Source: a virus
Direction: 5' to 3' (one strand)
Virus record (IMG/VR): IMGVR_UViG_3300018421_005007
Coordinates: 1-32,925 of that record
DNA length: 32,925 nt
The notes beneath the pieces are model-generated. The model ran no database searches, was not told the origin of the DNA, and saw only the letters and a list, made by a program, of their open reading frames with translations. Both the position numbers and the translations under genes were made by a program. Shown here piece by piece: positions 29,837 through 32,925 of the stretch; position 1 is the first letter of the stretch, and each line of letters starts with the position of its first letter.

Positions 29837-30496
29837 ATGCGTGATCTATTGGAAAAATTAAAATTATTAGAAGGCTTCGATCCGGAAGAGTTTGAAGGCG
29901 AGTTCGATTATGAAGCAGTAGGCGATGATGGCGAAACCACAGATTGCACTCTTTCATACACAGCAAAAGTTGTAGATGGTAAGCCAGTTGTTGATAAAGA
30001 ATCGTTACATTTAAGTTGTCCTATGGATGGTAACAGCAAACTAGGCTACGATGATGAAACAGATCTTGAAATGCAAGATATTGATGAAATCATGCAAATG
30101 GCTCAAGAAGATGCTGAAGAGCAGTGGGCTAATAGAGATAACAAATACGCACACGGCGAAAGCATTGATGATTCTGATGAACAAACATTTGAAGGTGAGG
30201 AGTTCTATGAGTATTATGGATACCTACCTTGGCACGAAGATTTACCAGTAGACGAAGCAGAATACAGAGGACGCAAAGTTCCACTAGGCAAACCAATGCG
30301 TGGTGATGTTAAGAAGTTTAAAGTATATGTGCGTGATCCAAAGACAGGTAACGTAAAGAAAGTTAACTTCGGTGATCCTAACATGCGCATCAAGAAATCC
30401 AATCCAGCACGAAGAAAATCATTCCGTGCAAGACACAATTGTTCAAATCCAGGTCCACGCACTAAAGCAAGATACTGGTCATGCAGGAAGTGGTAA
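29837..30496 (+). CDS. acidic protein with basic Cys-containing C-terminus (219 aa)
   Basis: 219 residues. The N-terminus MRDLLEKLKLLEG contains LLE-Gly, matching the (L/I)xE cleavage rule of the T4 prohead protease. Residues 15-130 are strongly acidic (EEFEGEFDYEAVGDDGETTD, then EDAEEQWANRDN). The last 80 are basic: GKPMRGDVKKFKVYVRDP, then NFGDPNMRIKKSNPARRKSFRARHNC and a terminal KARYWSCRKW with two cysteines. The C-terminal block is a conserved module of marine T4-like phages known to me only as hypothetical. Acidic-then-basic charge and a processing site suggest a packaged or scaffold-associated protein; that is inference. Confidence 0.75.
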   Translation: MRDLLEKLKLLEGFDPEEFEGEFDYEAVGDDGETTDCTLSYTAKVVDGKPVVDKESLHLSCPMDGNSKLGYDDETDLEMQDIDEIMQMAQEDAEEQWANRDNKYAHGESIDDSDEQTFEGEEFYEYYGYLPWHEDLPVDEAEYRGRKVPLGKPMRGDVKKFKVYVRDPKTGNVKKVNFGDPNMRIKKSNPARRKSFRARHNCSNPGPRTKARYWSCRKW

Positions 30497-30499
30497 CAA

Positions 30500-30835
30500 A
30501 TGAAGTTAAACGAATTATTCTCACCCATAGGCGCACCATCTGATAACGATGATATAAACTGGCTTGAAGATTTTAAATTTTTTATCGATAATGATAATGA
30601 AGTTTTATCAAACTACATGTTTCCTGCCATCAAGAAACACAAACAGTATGCAGGACACCCCGACGCTTACAAGATTTATATAAAACCCATACAAAAATGC
30701 AAAGAAGCATATTGCACAAAATATAATATAGATGATCCTAGTGAAAAATTTTCCAAGGACACACTTATTAACATGGCAAGAAAGATTGCCGGTGAGCAGG
30801 AAAAATATATAGAGCGCGGCGACTATGAAGATTAG
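30500..30835 (+). CDS. small phage protein with capsid-targeting-like start (111 aa)
   Basis: 111 residues starting 3 bases after the previous stop. The N-terminus MKLNELFSPIG resembles the neighbour MKIRELFED and the T4 capsid-targeting sequence, though no (L/I)xE cut site follows at once. The rest is helical: EDFKFFIDNDNEVLSNYMF, YKIYIKPIQKCKEAYCTKYN with two cysteines, and FSKDTLINMARKIAGEQEKYI. I recognise no family. It overlaps the nucleotidyltransferase by 11 bases, so they are translated together. Confidence 0.65.
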   Translation: MKLNELFSPIGAPSDNDDINWLEDFKFFIDNDNEVLSNYMFPAIKKHKQYAGHPDAYKIYIKPIQKCKEAYCTKYNIDDPSEKFSKDTLINMARKIAGEQEKYIERGDYED

Positions 30836-31451
30836 AGAACTATTCGAAGACGATAGAGATAAGCACGTTACTTTCTGCTTTGGCAGATTTAATCCGCCTA
30901 CGCTCGGACACAAGGAAGTTTTTAAGACAATGTCAGCACAGGGCGGCGACATTAAAATTTTTACCACCATGAGCAAGGATTCAAAAAAGAATCCATTAGA
31001 CTATGCAACCAAAATAGATTTTATTAGAAAAATTCATCCAGATTACGCAGAGCATGTTGTTGAAGATACAAATCTAAACACGATCACAAAGGTTGCAGAA
31101 TACCTAAATGATCAAGGTTATAATCATGCAACGTTTGTGGGTGGAGATGATAGAAAAAATTTGTATGATCAATTAGTGGCATACAACGGCAAGGAAGAGG
31201 GCAAGAAAGGTCCTTTGGAAAACAAATACAAATTTGAAACATTAGAATTTGTTAGTGCCGGCGCAAGAGAAGAGGGTGCCGAAGGTGTTGAAGGCATAAG
31301 CGGAACAATGGCAAGAGGCGATGCTGCGAATAATGATTTAAAAGCATTTACAAAACACACTGGCGCAGGTGAATATGCCGAAGAACTGTTTAAGGCAGTT
31401 CGAAAAGGAATGGGATTATCAGAAGAGCAACCAGAAGACGATCAAGGCTAG
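30825..31451 (+). CDS. nucleotidyltransferase (cytidylyl/adenylyl transferase fold)
   Basis: 208 residues. After an N-terminal MKIRELFED tag the HxGH-superfamily core begins: FCFGRFNPPTLGHKEVF (TxGH, Gly28-His29), a metal/nucleotide strand (HATFVGGDDR), and the C-terminal ISGTMAR loop matching ISGTxxR. This is the NMNAT/pantetheine-phosphate or FAD-synthetase-like fold; the natural substrate is not clear. The tag has LFE-Asp, a possible prohead-protease site, so the enzyme might be carried in the capsid, as T4 does with Alt. It sits among late genes, far from the metabolic operon. Its 3' end overlaps the next gene in another frame. Confidence 0.82.
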   Translation: MKIRELFEDDRDKHVTFCFGRFNPPTLGHKEVFKTMSAQGGDIKIFTTMSKDSKKNPLDYATKIDFIRKIHPDYAEHVVEDTNLNTITKVAEYLNDQGYNHATFVGGDDRKNLYDQLVAYNGKEEGKKGPLENKYKFETLEFVSAGAREEGAEGVEGISGTMARGDAANNDLKAFTKHTGAGEYAEELFKAVRKGMGLSEEQPEDDQG

Positions 31452-32634
31452 AGATCCTAACTGGAAGGACATGGAAGCACTACGCAAGAGCGGTGCTGCC
31501 GGAGCACATCGAGATAAGAAAAAAGAACGTAAACAAGGTTACGAAAAACACAAGGGGAAAACAATGGACGAATCAATCTACACAAATCCACAAGGAGGCG
31601 AACTTTCCAGAATGGGAAGAATCCTTATGGACAAATCAGTAACGGTGAAGGACGATGCACTATCAAACGTGCTAGGCAGACTAGGAGATGAACTAACACG
31701 CTACGGTGAGCCTGGCGGTGCTTCTAGCATTAATGACCTAGTAAAGAAAGTAAGAGTTTCAAAAGAAAATATTATGAAACTTTTAAAATGGGCGCAACAG
31801 CAAGAAGATAAGAGTTTAGAAAAAGTTAAGGATCCAGATCCTAAGCCTGAAGATGATGAAGATGAAAAAGAAGAATCTGTAGCGAACGAAAATACCCCTA
31901 TTGGTCATACAGATGATGAACGTAATATGATTCGTAAAGAACTTTATCAGATGGCTACCTATGCAAAAGAAATGTTTGAAATGCTCGAAGACTTACCTGC
32001 AGACAGTGATTTCCCCCACTGGTGGCAGGCTAAAGTTGTTAACAGCCTTTCAATGATTAGCAAGGCAAAACACTATCTTGAAAATGAAATCAATGTTCCA
32101 GATGTTGATGGAGATAGAACAGAGGAAGGTGTTGACGAGGCTGATGTCTTAGATAAGATCAAATCAGACATTAAAAAAGGTTGGGGTGCAACAAAAGCTC
32201 AATTTAAGGATCCTTTCAATATGAATGCTGCCAAGGATTACTTGGACAAAGAAGATGCAAAGGAACTAAAGACGGACCTACAGGACGCAGGCTATGACGA
32301 AAAGCAAATTAAAATGGCCTACGGTATCCTAAACGATCCTCGCTACAAACAGGGCAATATGTCAGGCGCACTGAAAGCAATTGAAAAGATTGCTCCTGGT
32401 ATGAGCGAAGAACCTGCAATACAGAATGCTATTAGAGCAACACAAGAATCAGTATGCTCTGAATGCGGTAAGGCTCGCTTTACAGCACTACCAGAAGAAA
32501 TGCAAAAGCAATATGAAAGTGTAAACGAAGAAAAGCAAAAAGGTGTTGATGGCAAAGTATGCTGGAAAGGCTACAAGCGTATGGGCACCAAGAAAAAAGG
32601 CGGAAAGACTGTAGACAACTGTGTTAAGATGTAA
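31375..32634 (+). CDS. multi-segment phage protein, possibly capsid-associated (419 aa)
   Basis: Start uncertain: GTG 31369, ATG 31375 and ATG 31471 are all in frame, none with an ideal ribosome site; I use 31375. The N-terminus overlaps the nucleotidyltransferase and is basic, with ALRKSGAAGAHRDKKKER, a module I recall in other marine T4-like proteins. A helical part follows (GRILMDKSVTVKDDALSNVL), then an acidic linker (PKPEDDEDEKEES), a second helical domain (ELYQMATYAKEMFEMLEDL ... HWWQAKVVNSLSMISKAKHY), KKGWGATKAQFKDPFN, a CxxC (VCSECGKARF), and a conserved end, VCWKGYKRMGTKKKGG. No enzyme motif. It resembles a mosaic of scaffold or internal-protein pieces. Confidence 0.65.
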   Translation: MPKNCLRQFEKEWDYQKSNQKTIKARDPNWKDMEALRKSGAAGAHRDKKKERKQGYEKHKGKTMDESIYTNPQGGELSRMGRILMDKSVTVKDDALSNVLGRLGDELTRYGEPGGASSINDLVKKVRVSKENIMKLLKWAQQQEDKSLEKVKDPDPKPEDDEDEKEESVANENTPIGHTDDERNMIRKELYQMATYAKEMFEMLEDLPADSDFPHWWQAKVVNSLSMISKAKHYLENEINVPDVDGDRTEEGVDEADVLDKIKSDIKKGWGATKAQFKDPFNMNAAKDYLDKEDAKELKTDLQDAGYDEKQIKMAYGILNDPRYKQGNMSGALKAIEKIAPGMSEEPAIQNAIRATQESVCSECGKARFTALPEEMQKQYESVNEEKQKGVDGKVCWKGYKRMGTKKKGGKTVDNCVKM

Positions 32635-32834
32635 TGGAGATCGAAGAGTTAAAAAGACTAGCGGGTATCTATGAACGTCACGGCTGGAAACAGTATGACG
32701 GACCCAATCTATCCATAACAGGCACAGAAAAACAGTATCTAGAAAAGAAGCACGACATACAACCAGGAACCCCTGAATGGTTTAAGTTGTGGTTCTCATT
32801 ACCAAAACTAACAGGTGAGAAACCCATAGGATGA
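32634..32834 (+). CDS. small phage protein (66 aa), function unknown
   Basis: 66 residues on a TAATG overlap with the previous gene. It starts MEIEELKRLAGIYERHGW, a helical leader similar to its neighbours, with an IEE tripeptide near the N-terminus. The rest (SITGTEKQYLEKKHDIQPGTPEWFKLWFSLPKL) reads like a compact helical domain rich in aromatic residues. No family is recognised. Its stop overlaps the next ATG (ATGA), so it is part of a co-translated run of possibly packaged proteins. Confidence 0.6.
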   Translation: MEIEELKRLAGIYERHGWKQYDGPNLSITGTEKQYLEKKHDIQPGTPEWFKLWFSLPKLTGEKPIG

Positions 32835-32925
32835 GAGCATATCAGTTCCTTACAGAAGAAAAGAAAGTAACCGTATACACGGATCCTTCCTATCAGGGTG
32901 CTACACTGGATGACAAGTATTGGAA
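32831..32925 (+). CDS. 5' part of a gene with capsid-targeting-like N-terminus
   Basis: Partial: ATG 32831 (ATGA overlap) to the window end, 31 codons. The start MRAYQFLTEEKKV is close to the T4 internal-protein leader MKTYQEFIAE in pattern (M-basic-x-Y-Q-x-F/L-x-x-E), with LTE-Glu as a possible prohead-protease site. What follows (TVYTDPSYQGATLDDKYW) is too short to classify. The opening suggests a protein delivered into the prohead; function unknown. Confidence 0.6.
   Translation, partial: MRAYQFLTEEKKVTVYTDPSYQGATLDDKYW

Noticed and set aside
1-32925. tRNA genes, CRISPR arrays, insertion sequences, integrase or attachment sites
   Set aside because: None seen. Gene-free gaps are around 100 bases or less, and no repeat-spacer pattern, transposase or cloverleaf was recognised.

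Overview
The window looks like part of the genome of a T4-like marine myovirus: low GC, densely packed genes that overlap by 1-14 bases, and no cellular housekeeping context. The marks are a gp44-type clamp-loader ATPase, a GroES/gp31-like co-chaperonin, PhoH, a MazG-like pyrophosphohydrolase, peptide deformylase, very long fibre proteins with the ADDSTKLVD repeat known from T4-like cyanophages, and T4-type late-promoter boxes (TAAATA core). No photosynthesis genes are present. SAR11 or a related marine alphaproteobacterium, or a cyanobacterium, are plausible hosts, but the host is inference.

Layout. 1-1261: the 3' part of a UV-damage endonuclease and a methyltransferase. 1361-2892: a superoxide-dismutase-family protein, a histone-H1-like AT-hook peptide, a small membrane protein, an A-type Fe-S carrier, and an opposing zinc-ribbon gene. 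2973-15741: the main structural block, with a 2254-residue fibre, a 657-residue repeat protein, two smaller proteins, an 838-residue Ig-like protein and a 200-residue protein. Five of these six share an N-terminal anchor motif. 15741-17720: small conserved genes, including a DnaE-like fragment that stops just before the catalytic aspartates, the co-chaperonin and a 2OG-Fe(II) oxygenase. 17717-17905: a small minus-strand gene. 17957-21005: an early/middle-type operon behind a sigma70-like promoter (MazG-like, unknown, cupin, cytidylyltransferase, clamp loader, membrane protein, 7Fe ferredoxin), closed by a perfect hairpin. 21032-21837: phoH on the minus strand with a possible 29-codon upstream ORF. 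21912-24970: two conserved genes and a lysis cassette (GH108 endolysin, tiny zinc-ribbon protein, overlapping i-spanin/o-spanin pair, holin-like protein). 25040-28749: a proteostasis cassette (DnaJ, deformylase, ClpA). 28712-32925: genes of mostly unknown function, several with N-termini resembling the T4 capsid-targeting sequence, including a nucleotidyltransferase.

How the parts fit. ATAAATA[C/T]-type boxes stand just before the structural block, the lysis genes and several single genes, as expected for late transcription. The replication/metabolism operon instead has a -35/-10 promoter. In four places the late box is so close to the start codon that the predicted transcript would begin at the AUG, suggesting leaderless late mRNAs. 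Other points of interest are the coupled DnaJ-deformylase-ClpA cassette with an IGF ClpP-docking tripeptide, the redox/Fe-S gene set, the truncated DnaE-like protein, and the run of capsid-targeting-like N-termini. No tRNA, rRNA, CRISPR array, insertion sequence or origin was recognised. The longest gene-free stretches are about 100 bases.
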